Assembly (NCBI GenBank): GCA_016787645.1
Contig: JAEUUF010000002.1
Coordinates: 310,001-374,000, forward strand
Direction: 5' to 3'
Length of the DNA stretch: 64,000 bases
Source of the DNA: Cyclobacteriaceae bacterium
GTDB lineage: Bacteria; Bacteroidota; Bacteroidia; Cytophagales; Cyclobacteriaceae
Every line of letters begins with the position of its first letter. Within the stretch, counting starts at the first letter, position 1. The notes under the pieces were generated by a model. That model saw nothing but the letters and a program-made list of their open reading frames with translations, ran no database searches and was not told the DNA's origin. Positions 43,885 to 54,199 of this stretch are shown in pieces. The position numbers were made by a program, and so were the translations under genes.

Positions 43885-46800
43885 TTAGTCTTTTGTTCTC
43901 GTTGCTTTCACGTACTGCATGACACGCCTGATTTCGTTCAAGGATTCGTTATTCCCGAACAGGTCGCGCCTCGGGCTATCTAAGGCAATGGATGTTTCTT
44001 GCCCTGGTTTGAACAATTCCGGAATCCGGTGAAAGTAATTGGGATCTTCCAGCAGGTTGGCGGTAAATAGTCCGCCCAGGGAACTTTCGTAGTAGTCCAG
44101 GATCATTCCAAAGGCATCCTTCTTGAAATTCTGGTGAGTGCCGGGATTTCCGTCACCGCCCGGATCGTTAGCGGTGTTCGGATCATTGATTGCGGTGAGC
44201 CAGCCGTGGATGTTGTAAATGAAGTCTATGCCTTGAAGGTTGTCCCCCAGTTCGATTCTCTTGAGTGGGCCGTGTAGATAATAATAGTATTGTGCCCTTA
44301 GTTTCTTGTGCACGCCGTCTGTGCCCGAGAGGGTCTTAACCAGGCGTTTGCTTGCGTCATATTCATAATAGTGAATAAATCGTTCACTGAGAATAAGGTT
44401 GCCGCTGTTGTCCAGTGGAACATAAGTAACATCAACGACGTTGCCTGTAGGGTCATAGTTGTATTGCAGGAGGAATGACTTGTTCATATCCAGTGTCGTA
44501 CTTCCAATGGTGAGCGCCTTTGGCCGTTGGATCATCCAGGTGACCTGCCCCTTCTCGTTATAGCTGTAGTAGGTTAGCATGTTCTTATTTTCCATCCACG
44601 ACACGGCACCACGCAGGAACTTTTGAACATAGCCTGCCGGGAATGAGAACCCCGGGTGATCGGCTGGAGCTGCAGGAAGGTCATAGTGTGTTTTGACCCA
44701 GTCATTGATGGAGGTTCCTTGCATCCAGGAATTTCCGATTGTTTCCAGGGTGGTAGAGTTGAACCGAACCTGGTCAAAATACTCCGATGTGTTTGCGGGG
44801 GTATATTCACCGGATTCAACAGGCCGGCCGAGGTCATCATAATTTGTATAACTGAAGCGGTTGAGGCCGCTGGCACCGCGTTGCTTTGCATTCTGGGAGA
44901 ATCGGATCTTGCCGTCTTTGCGATAACCATACTTTGTGGTATCTGCATCTGCTTCAGTCATTTCAAGTAGCCAGCCCTGGTGATTGTAGGTGTATGATGT
45001 TTTGTCAAGTTTGGTAATGTCTGTGATACCTTTTATCACCCATTGCTCGTAACCATTCGGCGACAAGCTGACGCGGAGGCGACCGGCATCGTCATAGAAT
45101 TGGTAGGACACATCCAGATAATAGTTTGCATAAGTGATTTGCACATCGGTACTGGCGTCCGCTTTCACTCTGTAAAAACCAGCCGGCCACTGACCGATAG
45201 GATTGACGATGGTATTCGTAACGATATCTTCAATTGTCCAGTTACCGGTTCCGCTAATGGTAACAACCTGCGGTGTTAAAATATAGAAGTAGACAAATGG
45301 TTTGTAGGATAAGGAATTGGGATCGAAAGTGTTGGCATTGATTGTATTTACCACGGTAAGAACTTTGTTAGCAGCCGTTCCGGGTCGCGCACTCATGACT
45401 ACCTTGCCTGACTTATCAGTGATTGATATTGAGTAACCGGTACTTTTTGTTATGGGGTATACACCATTTTCATCTTTGATCACTGTTTGGACACCTTCGT
45501 TTAGAAGGTTGTTATCCTGAATGATTCCTGGAAGAAAGGCTATCCTCCGGGTTAGGTAGTCGCCAAGTTCGTTATGCACAGGGAATGTTCCTGAAAGGGA
45601 TTCGTGTCCGGAACCGATCTTGTGAACTTCACCCGGCCGGGAAGAGGCGAGGGTTTCTCCGAATCCATCTTGATAAAAAGTTTTCCTGCTGTAGGGAATG
45701 GTAGTTGCCGGCGTATTTGATTCGTCTGTATTATTATCGCTGTAATACCAGCCAATAGTCCCTGGGTATGTGTCGGATAATGATACAGGATTGTCAAAGT
45801 CGTTGAAGTTAAATGCATCTCCATCAGTAGTTAAACTAAGCAAAGGATGGTACCGGAATTGTGTTCCATCAAGCGGGGCGGGCAAGAATGACCCGACAAT
45901 CCTTTCGTACTGATCTTTAATCACCTCCGAAAGAAAGATCTTGTTGCTTGCAACATTGTGAGTTTGCGCTTGCAATACTTTACCTGCGTTGTCAAAATAC
46001 TGCTTTGACTCTGCAAGAAGTACTTCATCCTTAGAGGCATCAAATGACTTTGCAAGAATGTAATTCAGGTCATAATCCTTTTTCAGTGCGACATCAAAGG
46101 CAGTGATTGGACCCCAGCTTCCGGTCGCTATATCCCGGCCCCGAACATAGTAAGTTTGATTGCCGAAAACCTTGTATCCTGGCGTCCACAGTTTTGTAGG
46201 ATCGGCCTCTACATTCTCGGATGCAGAGATAAAGTATTCTGCATGCTGAAGGGCAAATGTTTCGTCTGAGAGGTTAAGATCAATGGTGTTATAGCCATAC
46301 GATTGCGCTTGAATTACAGTGGCAGCTGGTGGGACGTTGTTCAGTTCGATGGAGAGTCCACTTGAGTAACTCCAGCAATTTCCTTCTACGTCAAATCGCC
46401 CTATGTAGACAACACTTGAATTTGTTAGAACCAAAGTGCTTGTAACAGGTGATGATGTGGATGTCCCATTTAGATTGACCGTACCTAAGGGTGAAGTTTG
46501 CCAGTAGTGAGTAGTGGGATTGCCCATTCCGGTGCTTTGAACGATTGCTCTCCGGTAGCGATCTGAGGTTGCCGTTGGTGAGTATTGTGAAGGTGACGGT
46601 GTTGATGAAAGGATTGCAGTTCCTGTCATATCCGCAGTACATCCCTCCGTGACATGGGTTGCACGAACGGTGTAGGTACCGAGCCCGGATATGCCGGTCC
46701 ATGAAATCGGACCCCCGGAAATATTTCCATGGATAGGTTGACTTACATTTGATCCTCCAAGTCGTAACTGATAGTCGAAACCTAATTCGGAGCCTGAGAG

Positions 46801-48045
46801 GCTAATTGTTCTTCCTGGTGCGCCCGCACATACTGACCCGCCACCACTAACCTCAAATAGTTTTGGAGCTAAGATGTCATGACTGAAATGCTGCGACTCA
46901 TAGTGGACTACGTAATCAATAAACAGTGGTGGAGCCAACACGTCTAATTCTTCCCAGGAATACTCGGCCACCAGATGGCCTGGTCCCGAACTCCAAGTCA
47001 CTGTGGTTTCTATTGATTGTGGGTTGGAAATTGAACCAACGCCTTGAATAATTGACCAGCCCAAGAACTGAACATTTCCCACATTTGGCCCGGAGGGCAG
47101 TGTAATTGAATACGGGACTGCTTGATTAGGACAAGTCAACTGTGGCAATGGGTATACTATAACAACCGCATCGCCCGTCATAACACTGGTGCAGAAAGTA
47201 GTTGAGTTAGTGGCCCTGATCGTGTATGTGCCACCTGTTGTTATGCCTGGCCAAACAAGGGCATTGCCAGTCCCGGCGGCGGCGGACCCAACATTGGCAT
47301 TTAGCAGCCGTAATTGGTAGCTAACCCCGACTTCAGATCCATTAAGTGTAATATTTGGCCCAACTTCACCTACAGCATAAACGCCACCGCCTCCTACATT
47401 GAAAATGGCCGGTGGTGGACCAGGGCTGATTGTTGCTGTTCCTGACATGGCATGACTGCAATAGCTGATAGGGTCGAAGGCCAATACGGTATAGGAACCC
47501 GCCACAGTTAGATTTGGCCAATTCAATGGAAATCCATTGCCGTTTTTTGGAGGTCCAACATATTGGCCACCTCGGACCAGCTGATAGTTAACTCCAGAAA
47601 CAGATCCACTAAGACTAACCGAAACTCCTGAGGACCCGGAACATGTCTCACCTCCACCGCTAACAGTATACACCGGATCGGTCATCGTGATGACTGTGAC
47701 CTGAAGGCTAGCCGTGCCACTCCACGTTGGTCCTGGATTGTCGGGTTCATTGTATATGTAATTGACAACAAGAGTTCCGGGACCTCCAGTCCATATAGCC
47801 TCAAGGTTAGTTAATGTCGGGCTAAAGTATGAGGTGGTTCCCTGGGTCTTGTTCCACTGGATTGATGTATAAGCGTAGTTTGAAGCTAGTGGCTCCATGC
47901 TGTAGGAAACCAATTGACCAAAGCAAGCTTCGTTGGATCCAATGATAGATTGTCCTGGTGAGTACGAGTAAAAGCACATGAAAGCGATCAGGAAAGGGAG
48001 CAATTTCCTTCGAACCCCAAATGACCGGTTACCAATTAGTACCAT
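43885..48045 (-). CDS. Rhs component B: Ig-like repeats plus DUF6443/YD region, ends mid-Rhs
   Basis: About 1386 residues from the ATG at 48045; an in-frame TTG at 48075 would touch the stop of the upstream gene. Signal peptide VRRKLLPFLIAFMCFYSYSPGQ. The N-terminal domain is followed by three Ig-like repeats of the same family as in component C, then from about residue 660 a DUF6443-like stretch (QYFDNAGKVLQAQTHNV) and YD repeats (YQFYDDAGRLRVSLSPNGYE, YTNYDDLGRPVESGEY). It ends with YNIHGWLTAINDP and DAFGMILDYYE, the place where ordinary Bacteroidota Rhs proteins continue into the YNGNI segment. Here a short unique tail ends in KATRTKD. The missing half is found in component C, three bases downstream. 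Confidence 0.83.
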   Translation of the reverse strand: MVLIGNRSFGVRRKLLPFLIAFMCFYSYSPGQSIIGSNEACFGQLVSYSMEPLASNYAYTSIQWNKTQGTTSYFSPTLTNLEAIWTGGPGTLVVNYIYNEPDNPGPTWSGTASLQVTVITMTDPVYTVSGGGETCSGSSGVSVSLSGSVSGVNYQLVRGGQYVGPPKNGNGFPLNWPNLTVAGSYTVLAFDPISYCSHAMSGTATISPGPPPAIFNVGGGGVYAVGEVGPNITLNGSEVGVSYQLRLLNANVGSAAAGTGNALVWPGITTGGTYTIRATNSTTFCTSVMTGDAVVIVYPLPQLTCPNQAVPYSITLPSGPNVGNVQFLGWSIIQGVGSISNPQSIETTVTWSSGPGHLVAEYSWEELDVLAPPLFIDYVVHYESQHFSHDILAPKLFEVSGGGSVCAGAPGRTISLSGSELGFDYQLRLGGSNVSQPIHGNISGGPISWTGISGLGTYTVRATHVTEGCTADMTGTAILSSTPSPSQYSPTATSDRYRRAIVQSTGMGNPTTHYWQTSPLGTVNLNGTSTSSPVTSTLVLTNSSVVYIGRFDVEGNCWSYSSGLSIELNNVPPAATVIQAQSYGYNTIDLNLSDETFALQHAEYFISASENVEADPTKLWTPGYKVFGNQTYYVRGRDIATGSWGPITAFDVALKKDYDLNYILAKSFDASKDEVLLAESKQYFDNAGKVLQAQTHNVASNKIFLSEVIKDQYERIVGSFLPAPLDGTQFRYHPLLSLTTDGDAFNFNDFDNPVSLSDTYPGTIGWYYSDNNTDESNTPATTIPYSRKTFYQDGFGETLASSRPGEVHKIGSGHESLSGTFPVHNELGDYLTRRIAFLPGIIQDNNLLNEGVQTVIKDENGVYPITKSTGYSISITDKSGKVVMSARPGTAANKVLTVVNTINANTFDPNSLSYKPFVYFYILTPQVVTISGTGNWTIEDIVTNTIVNPIGQWPAGFYRVKADASTDVQITYANYYLDVSYQFYDDAGRLRVSLSPNGYEQWVIKGITDITKLDKTSYTYNHQGWLLEMTEADADTTKYGYRKDGKIRFSQNAKQRGASGLNRFSYTNYDDLGRPVESGEYTPANTSEYFDQVRFNSTTLETIGNSWMQGTSINDWVKTHYDLPAAPADHPGFSFPAGYVQKFLRGAVSWMENKNMLTYYSYNEKGQVTWMIQRPKALTIGSTTLDMNKSFLLQYNYDPTGNVVDVTYVPLDNSGNLILSERFIHYYEYDASKRLVKTLSGTDGVHKKLRAQYYYYLHGPLKRIELGDNLQGIDFIYNIHGWLTAINDPNTANDPGGDGNPGTHQNFKKDAFGMILDYYESSLGGLFTANLLEDPNYFHRIPELFKPGQETSIALDSPRRDLFGNNESLNEIRRVMQYVKATRTKD

Positions 48046-48075
48046 TGAGCTGGTTGCGATTCTGTGTTTTATCAA

Positions 48076-51000
48076 TCAATATTCAATACATGCAAGTCCA
48101 CCACTGACATAATAATTAATTGAGGATGTTTCAGACCATCCGAATTGATTACTAATGGTGAGCGTCACCTGGTACCGTCCGCATTGGCTAAATGTGTGCT
48201 CAAGGATGGACGCTCCACCAACTTTATTGAATGGACCGGTTAGGGGACCAACAGCCCACGTTCTTGTATAAGGCCCGCAAGAGCCGACAAAATTGCTTAC
48301 AAATGTGTAAGGAGTCCCGGCCTGAAGGGCTTGCTCTTGTGGTGGGCCATCGAATTGTGCTGAGATTACTTCGGCCCCTGCCAAAGTCTCTATAGGTACA
48401 GTTGCGTCACGGGCATCCGTTATTTTACACAGCACAATGTGTGGACAGGTTTCAGTTGACGTAAAAGTTGAAGTTAAAGAAGCGGAATTCACTATCACGG
48501 GCTGTTGATTTGGTGCAATCCATTCATACTTGTATGGTCCGTGACCAAAGTACACGGTAGCTAGCAGGGACTGTGACGATTGCAGCGTCACATTGGCATC
48601 AAGTCGTGTCCCATTCAGGGCGAAGTTGTACTCCTGCTCATTGATTTTGGTCTTTCCAATCATGTTCTGTTGGTCAAAAACTTCTCGATAGGTTCTTAGC
48701 AACCGCCCCATGCCATCATATTGAAATTCGGTGAATAAATTACCGACGTCCAAACTGTGTGTCAGCTCGCCCCACGAATTATACACGTAACTTGTTGTTG
48801 CTGCATCGAGCGGACTCACACGGAAATCGTCGAAGACCGTTGTTCCCACTTTAGCTTCGCACCATATTTCCAAAGTAGACCATTCGTCATCAGCTGCTAT
48901 CTGGGCTTCAAGTAAATACCATGGGCCAGCTTTGCCAGTTTGAGTAACTGGTAATGTGACTGTTCCAGCGGTTCCGTGGATGTATTTGATGTTTGCATCT
49001 GCTTGGGAAGACCAAACGCTGATGACATAGGTCCTTTGCAAAGGATCCATGGTATAAGTAAATCCACGACTGCCTGTGGCAGCGGTTACACCCCACAGGC
49101 CTGTGTGTGCTTGCGACGTCTTAGCGCCATTTATATACACTCCACCACCATGGGCTCCCGGAATTGGCAGGTCCTCCTCTGCTCCAGAATAACAGAATTC
49201 ACCATATCGGGAGTTGGCAGATGTAGCGAGTACCTGAAAACCATTGGCAGTCAGCTTTGTTGCTGCAAACTTATCGTTAATGTCCTTGACCTCCAGGGCA
49301 TGAGATGCAACGTCATACAATGTGATTTCAGATGTCTGTTCCCAAAACGGTGTTACAGGATCTGATGGAGTCCAAGCGGTAAACCTTGAAAACGATCCAA
49401 TTGGAAAAAGTCCATCTCCGGTGGACTCGGCTTGAGGATCTCCAATAAAGGAATAGTTCCTGGCTTTTCGCCAGATGCCGGAACCTTGGATGCCATCAGA
49501 TAGTGGCACAGAGACACTCCATGTTTGCGCATTGGCGCCCGTAACTGCAATAATATTCTCATTTACAGGATTATCCTTATAAGAGGAATTTACTTTGAAT
49601 GAATAGGATGCCGCGTCTTGGGTAAGCATGTTTTTCCCTCCACCAGCTGCCAAACCCATTGAACTGTATGCTCCAATTCTATACGATGGTACAGACTCGA
49701 TGACATAAAAGTTTCCATAGCCATCAGAAGTCATTGTTTGCAGGACTTTTCCGGAGTAAAAATCATACTTGAGATTATGCGTTGTAGTGCTTACGCCGGT
49801 CTTATAGTTGATGGATGTTTGCCCTGTTAAGATTGTCGGGTAGTAATGCTTTCTTGAAACTGTGGAAAGTAGAGTGAATTCATTGTTCTCTTGCTTTGCG
49901 AAGCGACCATCCATGATAGTTTCCTGAATAACACCTTGGGAGTTAAATTTCTGAAGTTTGTTTCCGTAAGATGAAAGCCAGGCATCCAAAGTGGCCCCTG
50001 AAGCCTCCTCATCTAGATAGTGATTTCTAGTTTCATTTAACACATTTCCCGCCGCATCCATTAGGGATATTCTCTTTAGCTGACCTACTTTGCTTGTGAA
50101 ATCACTTATCGTCACATCCTTTCGAAGGTCATGAGTATATAGGATGTCATCGAATCCAGTGGGGATTGGAGTTGGTTCGCTCACTATAGTGCTTTTATGC
50201 CCAACTTTCATCGCGGAAAAGACTTCGAACTCGTAAAGGCTTGAGTTTGGTAGATCTATTCCGTTTACAGACTCACGCACGACCGCTGTTTGGTAGACAA
50301 CACCAGGTGGGGGTATTTCTCTTGAGATTGCCAATAATTTCAAATTCTTTCCGAAGGAGCTATTTAAGTGTGCAGTTTTGTAACCGTTGAACTTTCTCTT
50401 TTGCATCTCCTGCATACAGCTATTGTTCCACGAGGGGATTTTAGAAAGCGGTAGCGACATATTTAGCGGCTCATATGAAGTTGTACCGCCAGAGTAATTG
50501 AATTTGGTAGATGAGATTTTGTTACCATCCGTAACCGAAATGGCAGTCACCCTTAAACCGCCGCCAATGGAGCTCATCGAGCCCTCTATGTAGAGCTCAC
50601 CGCCAATAAACTGACCAGGATAATTGAAACTAAAGCTTATGCCGCTGGCTGTGAAACTACCATAGTAACTATTATAGTACTTTTGTCCATAGATCGTATT
50701 AATCTGAGTGGTCAAAGCAGCATTTTGTACTATGATGTAGTTGGAGGATACACTAACTACTTGAACATTCTCATCAATGAAATCATAATGGTACCCATAA
50801 GCTTGCCATTTGCCATCGCAGGCATAGAAGTTCTGGCCTGGATTAGCCTGACCGAGATAACGAAACATACCATACAGTTGGACCGTAGCGTTGGGTCCAA
50901 GCTGTGAGACTGTGGTCAAGTCAACCTGATTTTGGAAAGTAAGTTTTACGTGAGAAGGATTGGTTTGATCAATGCTCACGTCCTTTATCACCAAGTTTGA

Positions 51001-54000
51001 TAGCTTCTTGATGGAATTCGTATAAGTATCAGATTCATAGTTTACACTTATCGTCGCTCCGGTGCTACCAATAATTCGTCGAAGTGACCAGGCGTCAACA
51101 TTCTTGCTTGAAATTTCAGTAACTAAGCGATCAACAAGGTCGATGCCAGTAAGGGAATAATCTGCTTTATACATCCCCCAAAGGTCCCTCTTTTCATTAT
51201 GGTAGGGCGGATTCTTGGTCTGCGACCAGGAGAATATTTGGTTTATTGGAGGTACATTTTTGCCTAGGATTTGAACAGTGTGTACGTTTCCCAAGATATC
51301 TTTAACCACTGCATAAACGAGCCCATTGCCTGTGACTGCTTTAATAATGTCTCCGATTTCCAGACTTGAACTGGTATTGATAAAAGCATAGATGTCGTTA
51401 GGTAACGCTTGATCCTTAGTAAAGTGACCGGTTCCTTCCTTTGGATTCTCCAGCTCGTATCCGAACACAAGTGGAGGCATAAGATCAGATCCTGCTTTTC
51501 CCAAGAACTTTAAATTTTCTAGTGTCAATTTCCCATGAACGAAGTTGGAACTGTTTGGCGTTTCGGGTACCAGCCTATAGCTGTTGCCAAACTCGATCTT
51601 CCGAATTGTGATGGATGTCAATACATTATTGAGAGTACTTGACAAATCGGTTGTCTCAAGCACACTTTCGTATTGATGAAGTGTCGCATATTCAGCGGTT
51701 AGGACATTGGAGGTTGTCCCCTGATATATATTGCAAGCACAGTTATTGCTTTCAGGGGTAGGAGCACATTCTGATATTGTTTGCGTTGTGATTACTCGCT
51801 TGGTAATTGGAATAGAATAATTGGGCGTGCCATTAGTCTTGAGGCCATCTAATGTGCTAGACTCCAGGGTATTCAAAACGGCGTTCTTTAAGCTTGAATT
51901 TTCAATCAGATTTATTGATCTCAAAGCAAGGGTGCTAACGGGTGCCGTCTGATGGGTGTAGGTCGTTGTAGTTGTTTGAAAGTCTCCTGAATTTGGGGAG
52001 GAGCATTGATCATTAGCAAGATTTAGATTCGTAGTGGTTGTTGTTGAAGCAGTATAGGATGACTTACCGAAGCCGTAGTCGCTATTCTTCAGAAGGTCGT
52101 GAGCAAATGCAGTACTCTTTGCATCAGCTCTCACTTCCTTTATGAACAATGCAGTGTGTGATTTGGTTTTGATCGCATCCAGGTAGTATACCTCTTTTAT
52201 TCCTGATGAGTAATTATCAAAATCATTGTCCAAATCTCTATCATACCCGGTCGCTGGATTTCTCCACGGATAATTACCGCTCCATTTTCCATAGTTGAAT
52301 TCAATCCAATAACCCCAATCGTTTTCGTCTAATTTTCCATTAGCTTGATTACCAGCCCCACCTCGGTCAACAAAGTCTGGACCAGTGATGGCAGTTAAAA
52401 ACCACGTATAGGCATATTTTTCTGGGCGTTTTAGTTCGCGATAGGTGTCGCCCTTATCCTTTTGGTTGTTTTCCGAATACGAGTACTCGTCGTAGCTATA
52501 CGCCGGAAGTGCGAAGTGATAGGTCACTCCGGATTCGTTTGTTATTTTGAAAGCACCAATCTGTGTGCCGAGGTTACCTTCGTGGGATCTTGTGTAGCCA
52601 GTCGAAGTACAATCAATAAAGCCGTCCGATTCGGGGTTCTTTGAATTGTCCAGATTCAGAATTTGTGCATTGGTATACCATTCTATATGTCGCGACCCCA
52701 TTAAGTGCCCGTTTTGGAGTCCCCCTTGAGGGGTTGAGTTCTCGCCCGTTTCTTCAACAGAGCCGACAGTATTGAAGGTAGGGACCAATGGTACAATACC
52801 GGTCAACATTTCTCCACCAGTTTTGATGAACTTGTTCGAGAATTCTCCAACGAAACGAAATTCAAAAGGCTCCGAACTATATCCACTCGTATAAGGAAAT
52901 TGCTTTACATCGTATCCGGTTTGAGTCTTTTTCCGATTCTGTCGGAAGGCTAAGTTCTTGAATGAATATGGCCTGATATAGCCACCAAGGCCCTGAGCGT
53001 TGACGTTGTAGTTATCATAGTTTAGGAATGATCCTCCCGCAACGAGGTCAGGATCTGGATTATCAACGATGCTCCCTGTTGGATCAAGCAATGTATAAGA
53101 GTCATATGCATTTGCATCGAACCCGCCAGAGACGGGTGTTGTTGGATTATAGAGAGCTCCATTTGTGAGAACGTTTTCAACTTCATCAATCCAATACCTC
53201 GTGTGACTATAACCCAAGTGTACGAACGGTAAAGGAAGAGTGAAGGAGTTGGTTCGGGTACTAATGTTATCAGACTTAGAGTTGTTAACCGGTGACCAAC
53301 CAGCGACAGACAGACTTACACTATTGCTTGGGTTTGTACTAATGGACGCCCCCATGATACCTACGTTGCCCTTGTTGAATGCAGAGGAAGGTATGGTTCC
53401 GCCTGGACCCTGTCCAGTTTTGGGTTTGTCGTAGCCAACACTTGCGCTAATGCCACTGTAACCTGTTATTGAATCAAAATTGGTAGATACCCCAGCGCCA
53501 ACGCTAAGGCCGATGGCTGAGTTCTTTGTTCCGCCGAGTCCAAGGTTGACACCAGCACTGGCATAGGGACCTGAAAAAGGGTCCACACCATAGGTGATAC
53601 CGACATTAAGATGATCTGATAGGCCAAATGAAATCCCGATGCTCGAACCAACTCCAAATCCTTGGTAAGTATCTTGAGAGAAGGCTAAGTTGGCCGATAC
53701 GCCTCCCACACCAGAAATACCAATGGTAACTCCAACTGTAAATGTTGTCCTTTCACCACCCGACCAGAATGTGTGCTCTGTATTTGGGGCCCCAAAATGA
53801 TCATCGGCGAACCCATTAACCGTTCTTGAAATTGCGCCAGGATTTAAGGACCAACCGAGCCCAACCCAACTGGCCTCCTCATCAGGCATGATTCCTCCGT
53901 GATAAGAAAGAGCTAAAGGATAGCCACCTGAAGGCCCAGGTACCTCAAGCAAAGGAATATTATAAGTGAAATCCCCCGTCGCTAAATTCACCATATCCGT

Positions 54001-54150
54001 CGTATCCACCGGCTCGAAACTGGTAGCCTCAGGTGCTGTCGGACCGGAAGTGAGAGCGTAACTAACTGTAGTGGTGATCGTCTCCAGAAAGAAGACTATC
54101 AGTAAGAAAATGGCAATAAATCGGCGCCTGCCAGTGATGGCCATTCGCAT
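48076..54150 (-). CDS. Rhs component A: giant SpvB-like/YD protein with PKD-like C-terminus
   Basis: A 2024-residue protein with a membrane segment/signal at about 9-32 (ATG at 54150, or 54144). Residues about 38-115 carry the Bacteroidota SpvB-like opening (VNLATGDFTYNIPLLEVPG, LALSYHGGIMPDEEASWVG). A Gly-rich stretch (about 135-260) of repeated short beta strands follows, then a long Rhs-like shell region with many W/Y-rich strands. Near the C-terminus are YD-like units (YVYNSWGELTHSLDVG, FQYDGMGRLLRTYREV) and two PKD-like domains (GHGPYKYEWIAP; HTFSQCGRYQVTLTISN). It is the first gene of the three and likely supplies the base of the shell. Component B starts at or just after its stop. Confidence 0.83.
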   Translation of the reverse strand: MRMAITGRRRFIAIFLLIVFFLETITTTVSYALTSGPTAPEATSFEPVDTTDMVNLATGDFTYNIPLLEVPGPSGGYPLALSYHGGIMPDEEASWVGLGWSLNPGAISRTVNGFADDHFGAPNTEHTFWSGGERTTFTVGVTIGISGVGGVSANLAFSQDTYQGFGVGSSIGISFGLSDHLNVGITYGVDPFSGPYASAGVNLGLGGTKNSAIGLSVGAGVSTNFDSITGYSGISASVGYDKPKTGQGPGGTIPSSAFNKGNVGIMGASISTNPSNSVSLSVAGWSPVNNSKSDNISTRTNSFTLPLPFVHLGYSHTRYWIDEVENVLTNGALYNPTTPVSGGFDANAYDSYTLLDPTGSIVDNPDPDLVAGGSFLNYDNYNVNAQGLGGYIRPYSFKNLAFRQNRKKTQTGYDVKQFPYTSGYSSEPFEFRFVGEFSNKFIKTGGEMLTGIVPLVPTFNTVGSVEETGENSTPQGGLQNGHLMGSRHIEWYTNAQILNLDNSKNPESDGFIDCTSTGYTRSHEGNLGTQIGAFKITNESGVTYHFALPAYSYDEYSYSENNQKDKGDTYRELKRPEKYAYTWFLTAITGPDFVDRGGAGNQANGKLDENDWGYWIEFNYGKWSGNYPWRNPATGYDRDLDNDFDNYSSGIKEVYYLDAIKTKSHTALFIKEVRADAKSTAFAHDLLKNSDYGFGKSSYTASTTTTTNLNLANDQCSSPNSGDFQTTTTTYTHQTAPVSTLALRSINLIENSSLKNAVLNTLESSTLDGLKTNGTPNYSIPITKRVITTQTISECAPTPESNNCACNIYQGTTSNVLTAEYATLHQYESVLETTDLSSTLNNVLTSITIRKIEFGNSYRLVPETPNSSNFVHGKLTLENLKFLGKAGSDLMPPLVFGYELENPKEGTGHFTKDQALPNDIYAFINTSSSLEIGDIIKAVTGNGLVYAVVKDILGNVHTVQILGKNVPPINQIFSWSQTKNPPYHNEKRDLWGMYKADYSLTGIDLVDRLVTEISSKNVDAWSLRRIIGSTGATISVNYESDTYTNSIKKLSNLVIKDVSIDQTNPSHVKLTFQNQVDLTTVSQLGPNATVQLYGMFRYLGQANPGQNFYACDGKWQAYGYHYDFIDENVQVVSVSSNYIIVQNAALTTQINTIYGQKYYNSYYGSFTASGISFSFNYPGQFIGGELYIEGSMSSIGGGLRVTAISVTDGNKISSTKFNYSGGTTSYEPLNMSLPLSKIPSWNNSCMQEMQKRKFNGYKTAHLNSSFGKNLKLLAISREIPPPGVVYQTAVVRESVNGIDLPNSSLYEFEVFSAMKVGHKSTIVSEPTPIPTGFDDILYTHDLRKDVTISDFTSKVGQLKRISLMDAAGNVLNETRNHYLDEEASGATLDAWLSSYGNKLQKFNSQGVIQETIMDGRFAKQENNEFTLLSTVSRKHYYPTILTGQTSINYKTGVSTTTHNLKYDFYSGKVLQTMTSDGYGNFYVIESVPSYRIGAYSSMGLAAGGGKNMLTQDAASYSFKVNSSYKDNPVNENIIAVTGANAQTWSVSVPLSDGIQGSGIWRKARNYSFIGDPQAESTGDGLFPIGSFSRFTAWTPSDPVTPFWEQTSEITLYDVASHALEVKDINDKFAATKLTANGFQVLATSANSRYGEFCYSGAEEDLPIPGAHGGGVYINGAKTSQAHTGLWGVTAATGSRGFTYTMDPLQRTYVISVWSSQADANIKYIHGTAGTVTLPVTQTGKAGPWYLLEAQIAADDEWSTLEIWCEAKVGTTVFDDFRVSPLDAATTSYVYNSWGELTHSLDVGNLFTEFQYDGMGRLLRTYREVFDQQNMIGKTKINEQEYNFALNGTRLDANVTLQSSQSLLATVYFGHGPYKYEWIAPNQQPVIVNSASLTSTFTSTETCPHIVLCKITDARDATVPIETLAGAEVISAQFDGPPQEQALQAGTPYTFVSNFVGSCGPYTRTWAVGPLTGPFNKVGGASILEHTFSQCGRYQVTLTISNQFGWSETSSINYYVSGGLACIEY

Positions 54151-54155
54151 AGCGG

Positions 54156-54186
54156 CTTAGGTTGGAATAATTCAATTTAACCTAAG
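54156..54186 (-). promoter_or_regulatory. Hairpin directly before the start of Rhs component A
   Basis: An 8-base perfect stem (CTTAGGTT/AACCTAAG) with a 15-base loop ends five bases before the ATG on the minus strand. In the mRNA it would cover the ribosome-binding area. It may lower or switch translation, or act as an operator. Confidence 0.45.
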
Positions 54187-54199
54187 TCGGACATTCGCA

